64,000 bases of DNA from Thiomicrorhabdus sp033238645 (GTDB taxonomy: Bacteria > Pseudomonadota > Gammaproteobacteria > Thiomicrospirales > Thiomicrospiraceae): assembly GCA_033238645.1 (NCBI GenBank), contig BQXR01000004.1:183924-247923 (forward strand), given 5' to 3'. Of the stretch, positions 1 through 9,960 are shown piece by piece (within the stretch, counting starts at the first letter, position 1; each line of letters starts with the position of its first letter). The position numbers and the translations under genes are program-made. The notes under the pieces were generated by a model. It saw nothing but the letters and a program-made list of their open reading frames with translations. It was not told the DNA's origin and made no database searches.

Positions 1-2892
1 GGTCTTAATGCTATCCCACTTGACCGTACCTTTATGCTTAACCTCAATTTGACTTTGTGCCGCAGAACCTGACGCTGTACCACCAATATGGAACGTACGC
101 ATAGTTAACTGAGTACCCGGCTCACCAATTGACTGAGCAGCCATAACGCCTACAGCTTCACCCATGTTCACAAGATGACCACGAGCTAGATCTCGCCCGT
201 AACACTGCTGACAGATACCAAATTTAATTTCGCAAGTCATTGGTGAACGCACAAAGACATGATCAATACCATTTGCATCAATTGACTTAGCAATCTTTTC
301 ATCAATCATTGTCCCCTTAGGGATTAATAACTCACCAGCATGCGTCATAACATCTTCATTCGTAAAACGACCAAGCACTCTGTCTTGCAATGTTTCTACT
401 ACATCACCTCCTTCAACATGAGCGGTCATCTTAACACCCGCTTCAGTATCACAATCAAGCTCAGTCACAACAACATCCTGTGCAACATCAACTAGACGAC
501 GAGTAAGGTAACCAGAGTTAGCTGTCTTAAGAGCTGTATCTGCCAGACCTTTACGTGCACCGTGAGTCGATATAAAGTACTGAAGTACGTTTAGACCTTC
601 ACGGAAGTTTGCCGTGATAGGTGTCTCGATAATAGACCCATCTGGTTTAGCCATAAGACCACGCATACCACCTAACTGACGCATCTGTGCAACCGATCCA
701 CGCGCCCCAGAGTCTGCCATCATATAAATAGAGTTAAATGATGTCTGCTGTACTTCCTTACCTTCAGCATCAATAACAGTTTCAAACTGTAGCTCATCCA
801 TCATTGCTTTCGTGACAAGCTCGTTTGTATGCGACCAAATATCAACAACTTTGTTATATCGCTCACCTTCAGTAACAAGTCCTTGTGAGAACTGGTTTTG
901 AATTTCTTCAACCTGTGATTCTGCATGCTCGATAATACCTGCTTTCTCATCAGGAATTAACATGTCATCAGAACAGAAAGATAGACCACCTAGTGTTGAC
1001 CATTTGAAACCTGCATACATTAATTGATCAGCAAAAATAACAGTCTCTTTTGGCCCCAACACTCGGTAACAAGTATTTAGAACTGTACTGATATTCTTTT
1101 TAGTCAGGTTCAAATTCATTAGATCAAAGCTTAAACCTTTCGGTAAAATTCTAGAGAGAAGTGCACGACCGGCTGTCGTATCAACAATTCGTGTAGATAC
1201 ACTCTCTGTACCAGACTCATCTATAACTGTTTCAATCTGCTTTAGCTTGATACGTGTATGCAAGTGAACAGCTTTAGAATCTATTGCACGCTGCACTTCC
1301 TGCCAGTTTGCGAAAGCCTTACCTTCACCTACCGCATTAATTGCCTCACGAGTAATGTAATACAAACCTAGTACAACATCTTGTGAAGGAACAATAATAG
1401 GGTCACCGTTAGCGGGTGATAATAAGTTATTTGTTGACATCATCAGCGTACGAGCTTCTAACTGAGCTTCAAGTGATAGTGGTACGTGTACCGCCATCTG
1501 ATCTCCATCGAAATCGGCATTGAATGCAGAACATACTAGAGGGTGCAAGTTAATTGCCTTCCCTTCAATTAGTACTGGCTCAAACGCTTGAATACCCAAT
1601 CTGTGAAGTGTTGGAGCACGGTTAAGAAGAATCGGATGCTCACGAATCACTTCGTCCAATACATCCCATACTTCAGGTAAACCTTGCTCTACCATTTTCT
1701 TAGCCGCTTTGATTGTTGGTACAGAACCACGCTTCTGAAGCTTGCTGAAAATAAATGGCTTAAATAATTCTAATGCCATCTTCTTAGGAAGACCACACTG
1801 ATGTAAACGCAGAGTTGGTCCAACAACGATTACAGAACGACCAGAGTAATCAACACGCTTACCAAGTAAGTTTTGACGGAAACGACCCTGCTTACCTTTA
1901 ATCATATCTGCAAGAGACTTAAGCTGGCGCTTGTTTGTACCTGTTACAGCACGACCTCGACGGCCGTTATCTAGTAATGAATCAACAGATTCCTGAAGCA
2001 TACGCTTCTCATTACGTACGATAATATCAGGCGCCATTAAGTCTAATAAACGCTTAAGACGATTATTACGGTTGATTACACGACGGTACAAATCATTCAA
2101 GTCAGATGTTGCGAAACGACCACCATCAAGAGGTACTAACGGACGTAACTCAGGAGGTAGAACAGGAAGTACATCTAACACCATCCACTCAGGCTTATTC
2201 CCAGAACCAAGGAATGATTCAATTAACTTAAGACGTTTAGATATCTTCTTCTGCTTAGTCTCAGAGTTAGTACTCTCAATCTCTAGGCGTAGGCGCTCAC
2301 CTTCAGCAGCTAAATCGATTGACTGAAGCATCTTCTTAATTGCTTCAGCACCCATCTGCGCTTCAAACTCATCACCATGCTCATCTAAAGCATCTAAATA
2401 CTCTTCTTCTGTCAGTAACTGCCAAGGCTCAAGTGGTGTAAGACCAGGGTCAACCACCATGAACGCTTCAAAATAGAGTACAGACTCGATAGACTTCAAT
2501 GTTTTATCAAGCATTAAACCAATACGTGAAGGCAGAGACTTTAGGAACCAGATATGCGCAACAGACGTTGCAAGATCAATGTGCCCCATACGCTCACGAC
2601 GTACTTTAGACTGAGTCACCTCAACCCCACACTTCTCACAAATAACACCACGGTGCTTCAGACGCTTGTACTTACCACAAAGACACTCAAAGTCACGAAT
2701 AGGACCAAAGATCTTTGCGCAGAACAAACCATCACGCTCAGGTTTGAAAGTACGGTAGTTAATAGTCTCAGGCTTTTTAACCTCACCAAAAGACCATGAA
2801 CGAATTTTTTCAGGAGACGCAAGTGATACTTTAATCGCATCAAAATCACTACTCACATTTTGTTTTTTTAGAAAACCAAGTAAATCTTTCAT
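1..2892 (-). CDS. rpoC: RNA polymerase beta-prime subunit, C-terminus cut by window edge
   Basis: This is the catalytic beta-prime subunit of RNA polymerase. Codons 1-964 are present on the minus strand, and the gene runs off the left edge exactly at a codon boundary. The N-terminal zinc site is visible as Cys70, Cys72, Cys85 and Cys88. The Mg-binding active-site motif NADFDGDQ follows near residue 460, and the second Cys cluster (CDTEAG, then CEIKFGICQQC) lies near residues 815-900. The ATG shares one base with the rpoB stop (TAATG), so the two genes are probably translationally coupled. The last third of the protein, including the end of the trigger-loop and jaw region, lies outside the window. 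Identification is certain. Confidence 0.99.
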   Translation of the reverse strand, partial: MKDLLGFLKKQNVSSDFDAIKVSLASPEKIRSWSFGEVKKPETINYRTFKPERDGLFCAKIFGPIRDFECLCGKYKRLKHRGVICEKCGVEVTQSKVRRERMGHIDLATSVAHIWFLKSLPSRIGLMLDKTLKSIESVLYFEAFMVVDPGLTPLEPWQLLTEEEYLDALDEHGDEFEAQMGAEAIKKMLQSIDLAAEGERLRLEIESTNSETKQKKISKRLKLIESFLGSGNKPEWMVLDVLPVLPPELRPLVPLDGGRFATSDLNDLYRRVINRNNRLKRLLDLMAPDIIVRNEKRMLQESVDSLLDNGRRGRAVTGTNKRQLKSLADMIKGKQGRFRQNLLGKRVDYSGRSVIVVGPTLRLHQCGLPKKMALELFKPFIFSKLQKRGSVPTIKAAKKMVEQGLPEVWDVLDEVIREHPILLNRAPTLHRLGIQAFEPVLIEGKAINLHPLVCSAFNADFDGDQMAVHVPLSLEAQLEARTLMMSTNNLLSPANGDPIIVPSQDVVLGLYYITREAINAVGEGKAFANWQEVQRAIDSKAVHLHTRIKLKQIETVIDESGTESVSTRIVDTTAGRALLSRILPKGLSFDLMNLNLTKKNISTVLNTCYRVLGPKETVIFADQLMYAGFKWSTLGGLSFCSDDMLIPDEKAGIIEHAESQVEEIQNQFSQGLVTEGERYNKVVDIWSHTNELVTKAMMDELQFETVIDAEGKEVQQTSFNSIYMMADSGARGSVAQMRQLGGMRGLMAKPDGSIIETPITANFREGLNVLQYFISTHGARKGLADTALKTANSGYLTRRLVDVAQDVVVTELDCDTEAGVKMTAHVEGGDVVETLQDRVLGRFTNEDVMTHAGELLIPKGTMIDEKIAKSIDANGIDHVFVRSPMTCEIKFGICQQCYGRDLARGHLVNMGEAVGVMAAQSIGEPGTQLTMRTFHIGGTASGSAAQSQIEVKHKGTVKWDSIKT

Positions 2893-5800
2893 TAATCCTG
2901 CTCCAACTCAATATCTATACCTAATGCTCGAATCTCTTTACGTAAAACGCTAAACGACTCAGGCATTCCTGGTTCCATATACTCATTACCATCAACAATG
3001 TTTTTATACATTCTTGTACGGCCGTTTAAGTCATCAGACTTAACAGTCAACATCTCTTGCAGAGTGAATGCCGCACCATAAGCTTCTAGTGCCCATACTT
3101 CCATCTCTCCGAAACGCTGCCCACCAAACTGAGCTTTACCACCTAGTGGCTGCTGAGTTACAAGACTGTATGGCCCAGTTGATCGAGCATGCATCTTATC
3201 GTCAACCAAGTGGTTCAACTTCAAGTAGTACATATAACCAACCGTTACAGGACGATCAAACTCTTCACCTGTTAGACCATCAAATAACTTCATCTGACCA
3301 GATTCAGGTAGGTCAGCTAATTTAAGCATCGCTTTAATTTGAGCTTCAGAAACACCATCAAATACCGCTGATGCGACTGGTACACCTTTCTTAAGGTTAC
3401 TTGCAAGCTCCATAATCTCAGGATCACTGAACTGACCTAAATCAACAGATTGACCTTGAGTTTCGTTGTAGATTTTATCTAGGAAAGTACGCATTTCAGC
3501 AACTTCTGCTTGCTCTTCAATCATCTTATTGATTTTAGTACCAAGCCCTTCTGCAGCTAGGCCTAAATGAACTTCAAGAATCTGACCAACGTTCATACGC
3601 GATGGTACACCTAGAGGGTTTAGACAGATATCAACTGGACGACCAGTCTCATCATATGGCATATCTTCTACAGGACAGATACGTGAGATAACACCTTTAT
3701 TACCGTGACGACCCGCCATCTTATCACCAGGCTGAATACGACGCTTAATTGCAACGTAAACTTTAACCATCTTAGAAACACCAGCAGCAAGATCATCACC
3801 TTGGGTTAGTTTCTTACGCTTCTCTTCATAAGCATCGTTGAATGCAACACGCTGAGCTTTAAGCTGGGCTTCTTGCATTTCCAGTTGACGAGAAATTTCA
3901 GCATCATCGATATTAAGAGAGAACCAACGTAGACGCTCAACACCGGCGAGGTACTCAGCAGTAACCACCGTACCATCTACTAACTTATGACCAACCAACA
4001 TTGCTTTGATACGGATTAGTGTATCGTTTTCAAGAATTGTGTATTGCTCATCAATATCTTTACGAACCTTAGAAAGCTCTTCTTCCTGAATCTCTATTGC
4101 ACGAGCATCTTTCTCAATACCTTCACGAGTGAAGACCTGAACATCAATAACCGTACCCTCGATACCCTTAGTTACACGTAAAGATGTATCCTTGACATCA
4201 GAAGCCTTCTCTCCGAAGATAGCTCGTAGCAGCTTCTCTTCTGGTGTTAGCTGGGTTTCACCTTTAGGCGTTACCTTACCAACAAGGATATCCCCCTGCT
4301 TAACTTCAGCACCAACATAAACGATACCGCACTCATCCAGCCGACCTAATGCCGATTCACCAACATTAGGAATATCGCCTGTAATTTCTTCAGGCCCTAA
4401 CTTAGTGTCTCGCGCTAAACAAGTTAGCTCTTCAATATGGATTGTTGTATAACGGTCTTCCTGAACAACACGCTCAGAAACAAGAATTGAATCCTCGAAG
4501 TTATAGCCATTCCACGGCATAAATGCGATTCGCATATTCTGGCCTAAGGCTAACTCACCTAAATCTGTAGATGGACCATCTGCTAGAACATCACCACGAA
4601 CAATCGCATCACCAGCTTTAACGATAGGCTTCTGGTTAATACAGGTGTTTTGGTTAGAACGCTGATACTTAACTAGGTTATAGATATCAACACCAGACTC
4701 ACCGTCTTTAATCTCTTCAGCTGCAACACGCACGACAATACGTGATGAATCAGAAGAAAGCACTTCACCACCACGCGTAGCAACAACGGTTACACCAGAG
4801 TCCTTAGCAACAATTTTCTCAATCCCCGTTCCTACTAACGGCTTATCTGCGCGTAAAGTTGGAACAGCCTGACGCTGCATATTGGCTCCCATTAGGGCAC
4901 GGTTAGCATCATCGTGCTCAAGGAATGGAATGAGAGACGCCGCTACAGAGACGATCTGCTTTGGTGAAACATCCATCAAATTAACATCTGCAGGAGATAC
5001 TAATGTTGTTTCATTTTTGTGACGAGCAGTTACAAGACTATCAACAAGAATACCCTGCTCATCCATATTTGCACTTGCCTGTGCGATACAATATTGCATC
5101 TCATCGATTGCTGAAATATATTCAACATCATCAGTTACTTTACCATCAACAACCTTACGATAAGGCGTCTCTAAGAAACCATACTCATTGGTTTTAGCAT
5201 AGATCGCTAAAGTATTGATAAGACCAATGTTAGGCCCCTCAGGTGTTTCGATTGGGCAAACACGACCATAATGTGTAGGGTGTACATCACGCACTTCAAA
5301 ACCAGCACGCTCACGAGTAAGACCACCAGGTCCAAGAGCCGAAACACGACGCTTGTGAGTGACTTCAGACAGAGGATTAACCTGATCCATAAACTGAGAT
5401 AGCTGGCTCGAACCAAAGAATTCTTTGACCGCTGCCGAAACAGGCTTAGCATTAATTAAATCCTGTGGAAGCAGACCATCAGTCTCCGCCTGGTTAAGAC
5501 GCTCTTTAACCGCACGCTCTACACGAACCAGACCAACACGGAATGCATTTTCAGCCATTTCACCAACCGCACGAATACGACGGTTACCAAGTGCATCAAT
5601 ATCATCTACAGTACTTAGTCCATTACGGATATTGATCAACTCACGCAATACAACGATGATGTCCTCTTTTTCTAGGACAGTAGAACCATCATTATTCTTA
5701 CGACCCATACGACGATTTAACTTCATACGGCCAACCGCAGAAAGGTCGTAACGGGCTTCGTCAAAGAATAGACTATTGAACAATGCTTCAGAAGAGTCTT

Positions 5801-6950
5801 TTGTTGGTGGCTCTCCAGGACGCATCATACGGTAAATCTCAACCTGAGCCTCCAACTGAGAAGTGGTAGAATCAAGATTCAATGTATCTGAGATATATGG
5901 CCCATTATCAAGCTCATTCACATATAGAATCTTGAATTCACAACCAGAAATATCAGCGATCTTCTCTAACGACTCAACTGTAAGCACTTCATTTGTACGA
6001 CAAACTAACTCACCAGTCGCTTTATCAGTAATACCAGATGCCAGAACCTTACCAACCAAGTAATCTTCACTGACAACTACCTTCTTGATACCAGCTTCTT
6101 TAAGCAACTTGATGGTACGAGAAGTGATACGCTTCCCAACTTCAACAATCTTTTTACCATCGTGCTCAATGTCAAACACTGCTAACTGACCTTTCAATTG
6201 GTCAGCATTCAAGGTCAACTCAAAACCTTTCTTTGTCAGCTTAACGACATTTGATTCAAAAAATTGACTCAAAATATCCTCATTTGAGTAACCCATAGCA
6301 CGAAGGAATACTGAAACTGGTAATTTACGACGTCTATCGATACGCGCAAACATACAATCATTGTGATCAAATTCAAAATCCAGCCATGAACCACGGTAAG
6401 GAATAACACGAGCATTGAATAACAACTTACCAGACGAGTGAGACTTACCCTTATCACTATCAAAGATAACACCAGGAGAACGATGTAGCTGAGTCACGAT
6501 TACACGCTCAGTACCATTGATTACAAAAGTTCCGTTATCCGTCATTAGAGGGATATCACCAAGATAAACTTCTTGCTCTTTAACATCCTTTACAGGACGC
6601 TTCCCAGCAGGGGCGTTCTTATCAAAAAGAACAAGACGCATTTTTACACGAAGAGGAGATGCATAAGTTACACCACGTTGCTTACACTCTTTAACATCAA
6701 ACTCAGGCTGACCCATGTGATAGCTCACATATTCAAGATCAGCTGTACCAGCTACACCGTGAATTGGAAATACTGATTGAAATGCAGAATGTAAACCTAC
6801 TTTAGATCTTTCAGCAGGCTTCTTTTCCATTTGCAAAAAGTCATGGAACGATCCCTTTTGCAATGAAAGCAGATATGGAACTTCTAGGATAGATGGTAGT
6901 TTCGCAAAATCTTTACGAACACGTTTCTTTTCGACTAAAGAATATGTCAT
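2892..6950 (-). CDS. rpoB: RNA polymerase beta subunit
   Basis: This is the 1352-residue beta subunit of RNA polymerase; the E. coli protein has 1342. I chose the start that gives MTYSLVEKKRVRKDF, which aligns with the family N-terminus. It has a GAGG ribosome site eight bases upstream, and the in-frame upstream ATG at 7010 has none. The rifampicin-pocket region reads FGSSQLSQFMDQ, then HKRRVSALGPGG and PTHYGRVCPIETPEGPN. The C-terminus contains the GQRFGEMEVWALEAYGAA block that contacts beta-prime. None of the classical rifampicin-pocket residues looks altered by eye. It is followed directly by rpoC and preceded by rplL, with an attenuator-like hairpin in the gap. Confidence 0.99.
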   Translation of the reverse strand: MTYSLVEKKRVRKDFAKLPSILEVPYLLSLQKGSFHDFLQMEKKPAERSKVGLHSAFQSVFPIHGVAGTADLEYVSYHMGQPEFDVKECKQRGVTYASPLRVKMRLVLFDKNAPAGKRPVKDVKEQEVYLGDIPLMTDNGTFVINGTERVIVTQLHRSPGVIFDSDKGKSHSSGKLLFNARVIPYRGSWLDFEFDHNDCMFARIDRRRKLPVSVFLRAMGYSNEDILSQFFESNVVKLTKKGFELTLNADQLKGQLAVFDIEHDGKKIVEVGKRITSRTIKLLKEAGIKKVVVSEDYLVGKVLASGITDKATGELVCRTNEVLTVESLEKIADISGCEFKILYVNELDNGPYISDTLNLDSTTSQLEAQVEIYRMMRPGEPPTKDSSEALFNSLFFDEARYDLSAVGRMKLNRRMGRKNNDGSTVLEKEDIIVVLRELINIRNGLSTVDDIDALGNRRIRAVGEMAENAFRVGLVRVERAVKERLNQAETDGLLPQDLINAKPVSAAVKEFFGSSQLSQFMDQVNPLSEVTHKRRVSALGPGGLTRERAGFEVRDVHPTHYGRVCPIETPEGPNIGLINTLAIYAKTNEYGFLETPYRKVVDGKVTDDVEYISAIDEMQYCIAQASANMDEQGILVDSLVTARHKNETTLVSPADVNLMDVSPKQIVSVAASLIPFLEHDDANRALMGANMQRQAVPTLRADKPLVGTGIEKIVAKDSGVTVVATRGGEVLSSDSSRIVVRVAAEEIKDGESGVDIYNLVKYQRSNQNTCINQKPIVKAGDAIVRGDVLADGPSTDLGELALGQNMRIAFMPWNGYNFEDSILVSERVVQEDRYTTIHIEELTCLARDTKLGPEEITGDIPNVGESALGRLDECGIVYVGAEVKQGDILVGKVTPKGETQLTPEEKLLRAIFGEKASDVKDTSLRVTKGIEGTVIDVQVFTREGIEKDARAIEIQEEELSKVRKDIDEQYTILENDTLIRIKAMLVGHKLVDGTVVTAEYLAGVERLRWFSLNIDDAEISRQLEMQEAQLKAQRVAFNDAYEEKRKKLTQGDDLAAGVSKMVKVYVAIKRRIQPGDKMAGRHGNKGVISRICPVEDMPYDETGRPVDICLNPLGVPSRMNVGQILEVHLGLAAEGLGTKINKMIEEQAEVAEMRTFLDKIYNETQGQSVDLGQFSDPEIMELASNLKKGVPVASAVFDGVSEAQIKAMLKLADLPESGQMKLFDGLTGEEFDRPVTVGYMYYLKLNHLVDDKMHARSTGPYSLVTQQPLGGKAQFGGQRFGEMEVWALEAYGAAFTLQEMLTVKSDDLNGRTRMYKNIVDGNEYMEPGMPESFSVLRKEIRALGIDIELEQD

Positions 6951-7068
6951 TTTTACCTCGACGTTGGTTGTCAGGAATGCACGTAACAAAATTGTTACAA
7001 AATAATGCATAAAACTGTAGTAGCCGTGATTTTATCCACATGTTACTAACACACTTTTACACACTGTT

Positions 7069-7102
7069 AAAAACGAGAAAAGGCCAGCGCAAGGCGCCAG
7101 CC
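7069..7102 (-). terminator. rplL-rpoB intergenic hairpin, probable partial attenuator
   Basis: On the minus strand a 9-bp stem with two G-U pairs (GGCTGGCGC / GCGCTGGCC, loop CTT) is followed by TTTTCTCGTTTTT. It sits between the rplL stop and the rpoB start. In E. coli a partial terminator at this place lowers rpoBC expression relative to rplJL. The same role is inferred here from position and shape. Confidence 0.7.
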
Positions 7103-7136
7103 ATTTCAGTGCTGAATTAACAGCTAGTAGAGCTAA

Positions 7137-7505
7137 TTACTTAACTTCTACTTCAATACCAGCTTCTTTAAGATCGTTAGCTAATGCATTAGCTTCGTCT
7201 TCAGAAACAGCTTCTTTCAATGTGAAAGGAGCACTTTCTACAGCACCTTTAGCTTCCTTAAGACCAAGACCAGTTGCTGCACGTACTGCTTTGATTGCTG
7301 CAACCTTGTTTGGACCAGGACCAGTAAGAACAACGTCAAACTCAGTTTGAACTTCAGCAGCACCACCAGCATCACCACCACCAGCAACAGCAACAGCTGC
7401 CGCAGATACACCGAACTTCTCTTCCATTGCTTCAACTAACTCGCAAACTTCCATTACAGACATGCTAGCAACTGCTTCTAAAATATCATCTTTTGATACA
7501 GACAT
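7137..7505 (-). CDS. rplL: 50S ribosomal protein L7/L12
   Basis: This 122-residue protein forms the L7/L12 stalk that recruits translation factors to the large subunit. The N-terminal dimerisation helix (MSVSKDDILEAVASMSVMEV) is followed by an Ala/Gly-rich hinge near residues 38-52. The C-terminal factor-binding domain contains GLGLKEAKGAVESAP. I placed the start at 7505 because GGAG lies about seven bases upstream and the family begins there. It follows rplJ with a short gap, as in other proteobacteria, and is expected to be made in excess over L10. Confidence 0.99.
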   Translation of the reverse strand: MSVSKDDILEAVASMSVMEVCELVEAMEEKFGVSAAAVAVAGGGDAGGAAEVQTEFDVVLTGPGPNKVAAIKAVRAATGLGLKEAKGAVESAPFTLKEAVSEDEANALANDLKEAGIEVEVK

Positions 7506-7554
7506 TTGGATCTCCAAAAATTTAATTAATTTATTTATTTAGCTTAAGAGTTAC

Positions 7555-8055
7555 TTAAGCTGCTTCAGCTTCATTTTTCTCATTGATCGCAACAAGAGCA
7601 CGTGCAACTTTCGCTACAGGTTCTTTCATTACATAAAGAAGCTTACTAACTGCTTCATCGTAAGTAGGTAGAGCAGCGATAGTAGCCAAGTGGCTAGCAT
7701 CCATTACGCCTTCACCAATAGACAATGATTTAACGATTAACGCTTCATTATCTTTTGCGAAGTCTTTGAATACACGCGCTGCATTTCCTAACTCTTCACC
7801 AGAGAAAGCAAAAACTAGTGGACCTGTGAAAGTCTCAGCCATGTCTTCAAATTTAGTACCAGCGATCGCACGACGTGCAAGTGTGTTTTTTACAACACGA
7901 ACTTGCACGTTAGCTGCACGAGCGTTAGCACGTAATTGGGTCATTTGCTCTACAGTCAAACCACGATATTCAGCTGAAACGATTGAACCAGCATCTGCTA
8001 CAACAGCAGATACTTCTTCAACAACAGCCTTTTTACCTTCGATATTGAGTGCCAT
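7555..8055 (-). CDS. rplJ: 50S ribosomal protein L10
   Basis: L10 (166 residues) anchors L7/L12 dimers to 23S rRNA. The sequence begins MALNIEGKKAVVEEVS, and the RNA-binding N-terminal domain contains SAEYRGLTVEQMTQLR. The C-terminal helix that holds L12 ends KNEAEAA. The start at 8055 has a strong GGAGGG ribosome site; an in-frame ATG four codons upstream lacks one. In this family the L10-L12 complex represses its own mRNA through a leader structure, and a leader of suitable length precedes the gene. Confidence 0.98.
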   Translation of the reverse strand: MALNIEGKKAVVEEVSAVVADAGSIVSAEYRGLTVEQMTQLRANARAANVQVRVVKNTLARRAIAGTKFEDMAETFTGPLVFAFSGEELGNAARVFKDFAKDNEALIVKSLSIGEGVMDASHLATIAALPTYDEAVSKLLYVMKEPVAKVARALVAINEKNEAEAA

Positions 8056-8247
8056 TTTACCCTCCAAACAGTTTAATCAACTATATCAATTAAACTCTTC
8101 CATCTACGTAGGCTTAATAACTATTAAGAGCACATTCTCTGCACTCGCCTACGGTCTGCGACGGGCACTCACTCGAGATCAAATAAATTGTCTTAAGGAG
8201 TCCCAACTCGCAAATAACACCTGCACACTTAACGTGTGCAACCATCA
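8056..8247 (-). promoter_or_regulatory. rplJ leader, candidate L10 autoregulatory site
   Basis: The 192-bp gap between rplA and rplJ is far longer than the others in this operon. On the minus strand it carries a CCGTAGGCGA element and a later GCCTACGTAGA element that can pair partly with it, then a short A-rich stretch before the rplJ ribosome site. Gammaproteobacterial rplJ leaders bind L10(L12)4 and repress translation, often with a promoter or attenuator in the same gap. The assignment rests on position, length and these blocks, not on a covariance-model match. Confidence 0.55.
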
Positions 8248-8937
8248 TTACAGTGAAGACTGATCAATCAACAAGCCTGGGCCCATTGTTGAAGAGATAC
8301 TCACTTTCTTAACATAAACACCCTTAGCAGAAGCTGGCTTAGCTTTGTTAAGCTCTTCTAATAAAGTGTTTAGATTTTCTTTAAGTTTTTCAGAATCGAA
8401 ATCAACAGTACCGATTGCAGCATGGACATTACCAGCCTTATCTGCACGGAAACGGGCCTGACCAGCTTTAGCGTTATTGATTGCTCCAACAACGTTAGGC
8501 GTAACAGTACCTGTCTTAGGGTTAGGCATAAGTCCACGTGGCCCTAAAACCTGCCCTAACATACCTACAACACGCATCGCATCAGGAGAAGCGATAACAA
8601 CATCAAAATCCATCATGCCTTTTTTGATCTCGGCTGCTAGCTCTTCCATACCAACAAACTCAGCGCCAGCTTCTTTTGCTGCTGCCTGATTTGCTTCACC
8701 AGTGAAAACTGCAACACGAACATGCTTACCAGTACCGTTAGGCAGCACTACTGCACCACGAACAACCTGGTCAGACTTACGAGGATCAATCCCTAAACGG
8801 ATAGAAACATCAACAGACTCTTTGAACTTAGCTGTTGCTAGTTCCTTAACTAGGTCAAAACCTTCAACCGCGTTATATGCAACTTCACGATTTACGCGCT
8901 CTGCATTAATTTTTTGTTTTTTATTCAGCTTAGTCAT
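8248..8937 (-). CDS. rplA: 50S ribosomal protein L1
   Basis: L1 (229 residues) binds 23S rRNA at the mobile L1 stalk and helps release deacylated tRNA. The family signatures RLGIDPRKSDQVVRGAVVLPNG and LGPRGLMPNPKTGTV are both present in the expected order. The gene lies four bases after rplK with a GAGGG ribosome site. In E. coli L1 represses translation of the rplKA message. The same control is plausible here, but I did not locate the target structure. Confidence 0.99.
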   Translation of the reverse strand: MTKLNKKQKINAERVNREVAYNAVEGFDLVKELATAKFKESVDVSIRLGIDPRKSDQVVRGAVVLPNGTGKHVRVAVFTGEANQAAAKEAGAEFVGMEELAAEIKKGMMDFDVVIASPDAMRVVGMLGQVLGPRGLMPNPKTGTVTPNVVGAINNAKAGQARFRADKAGNVHAAIGTVDFDSEKLKENLNTLLEELNKAKPASAKGVYVKKVSISSTMGPGLLIDQSSL

Positions 8938-8941
8938 TCTA

Positions 8942-9370
8942 TTAACCCTCTACCACTAGACCCATACTACGAGCAGAACCCGCAATGATTTTAACTGCAG
9001 CGTCTAAATCATTTGCATTTAGATCAGCCATCTTAGTGTTAGCAATTTCTTCTAACTGTGCACGTGTGACCGTTCCAACTTTATCAACGTTAGGAATAGC
9101 AGAACCACTTTTGATACCCGCAGCTTTCTTTAAAAGAATTGAAGCTGGAGGCGTCTTAGTGATGAACGTAAAACTACGATCACTAAACACTGAAATAACA
9201 ACAGGAATAGGCATGCCTTTTTCCAGACTTTGAGTCTGAGCATTGAATGCTTTACAGAATTCCATGATGTTTACACCGTGCTGACCTAGAGCAGGACCAA
9301 CTGGAGGACTAGGGTTTGCAGCACCAGCTGCAACTTGTAACTTAATATAGGCTTCAATCTTCTTAGCCAT
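8942..9370 (-). CDS. rplK: 50S ribosomal protein L11
   Basis: L11 (142 residues) forms part of the GTPase-associated centre with 23S rRNA and is needed for RelA-dependent stringent signalling in model species. The N-terminal domain shows the proline-rich PSPPVGPALGQHGVNIMEF segment, and the C-terminal rRNA-binding domain contains KSGSAIPNVDKVGTVT. An AGGAG ribosome site precedes the ATG. It is transcribed between nusG and rplA, the standard order. Confidence 0.99.
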   Translation of the reverse strand: MAKKIEAYIKLQVAAGAANPSPPVGPALGQHGVNIMEFCKAFNAQTQSLEKGMPIPVVISVFSDRSFTFITKTPPASILLKKAAGIKSGSAIPNVDKVGTVTRAQLEEIANTKMADLNANDLDAAVKIIAGSARSMGLVVEG

Positions 9371-9425
9371 GACTTACTCCTAATTTGGGTATAACGCCTT
9401 TCGGCTCCCCATTTAATAATTCAGT

Positions 9426-9959
9426 TTAGATTTTTTCTACTTGAGTAAACTCAAGCTCAACCGGAGTTGAACGTCCAAATATTAATACTGATACTTGTAA
9501 TTTGTTTTTATCGTAATCAACTGCATCTAGAATAGCTTCGAAATCCTTAAACGGACCATCAACGACACGAACCATCTCGCCTGGCTCATACATAACCTTA
9601 GGACGTGGCTTATCAACACTATTTGATACACGATCAAGTATACGATCCACTTCTTTCTGTGAAATTGGCGCAGGACGATCACTCGTACCACCAATAAAGC
9701 CCATTACCTGAGGAACACTCTTAACTAGATGCCAAGAGCTCTCATTCATTTCCATCTGTACTAGGACATATCCTGGAAAGAACTTACGCTCACTCGTGCG
9801 CTTTTTACCGTCGCGAATCTCAACAACCTCTTCACAAGGTACAAGAACTTCGCCAAAATCTTCTTCTAAACCAGCGCGCTCAACATACTCTTGCAAGCTT
9901 CTCTGTACTTTCTTTTCATACCCAGAATAAGCATGAACGACATACCATCTCTTTGCCAT
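9426..9959 (-). CDS. nusG: transcription elongation and antitermination factor NusG
   Basis: NusG (177 residues) binds the RNA polymerase clamp, suppresses pausing and bridges to Rho or ribosomal S10. The N-terminal NGN domain begins MAKRWYVVHAYSGYEKKV, and the KOW domain near residues 125-150 contains GEMVRVVDGPFKDFEA. The start at 9959 is supported by an AAGGTGG ribosome site. A GTG three codons upstream is possible but lies inside that ribosome site. The gene begins one base after the secE stop, so the pair is almost certainly co-translated. Confidence 0.99.
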   Translation of the reverse strand: MAKRWYVVHAYSGYEKKVQRSLQEYVERAGLEEDFGEVLVPCEEVVEIRDGKKRTSERKFFPGYVLVQMEMNESSWHLVKSVPQVMGFIGGTSDRPAPISQKEVDRILDRVSNSVDKPRPKVMYEPGEMVRVVDGPFKDFEAILDAVDYDKNKLQVSVLIFGRSTPVELEFTQVEKI

Positions 9960-9960
9960 G

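Noticed and set aside
5003..6776. Several open frames on the plus strand opposite rpoB
   Set aside because: They are antisense to a highly conserved gene, have low-complexity compositions typical of reverse-complement codons, and lack ribosome sites.
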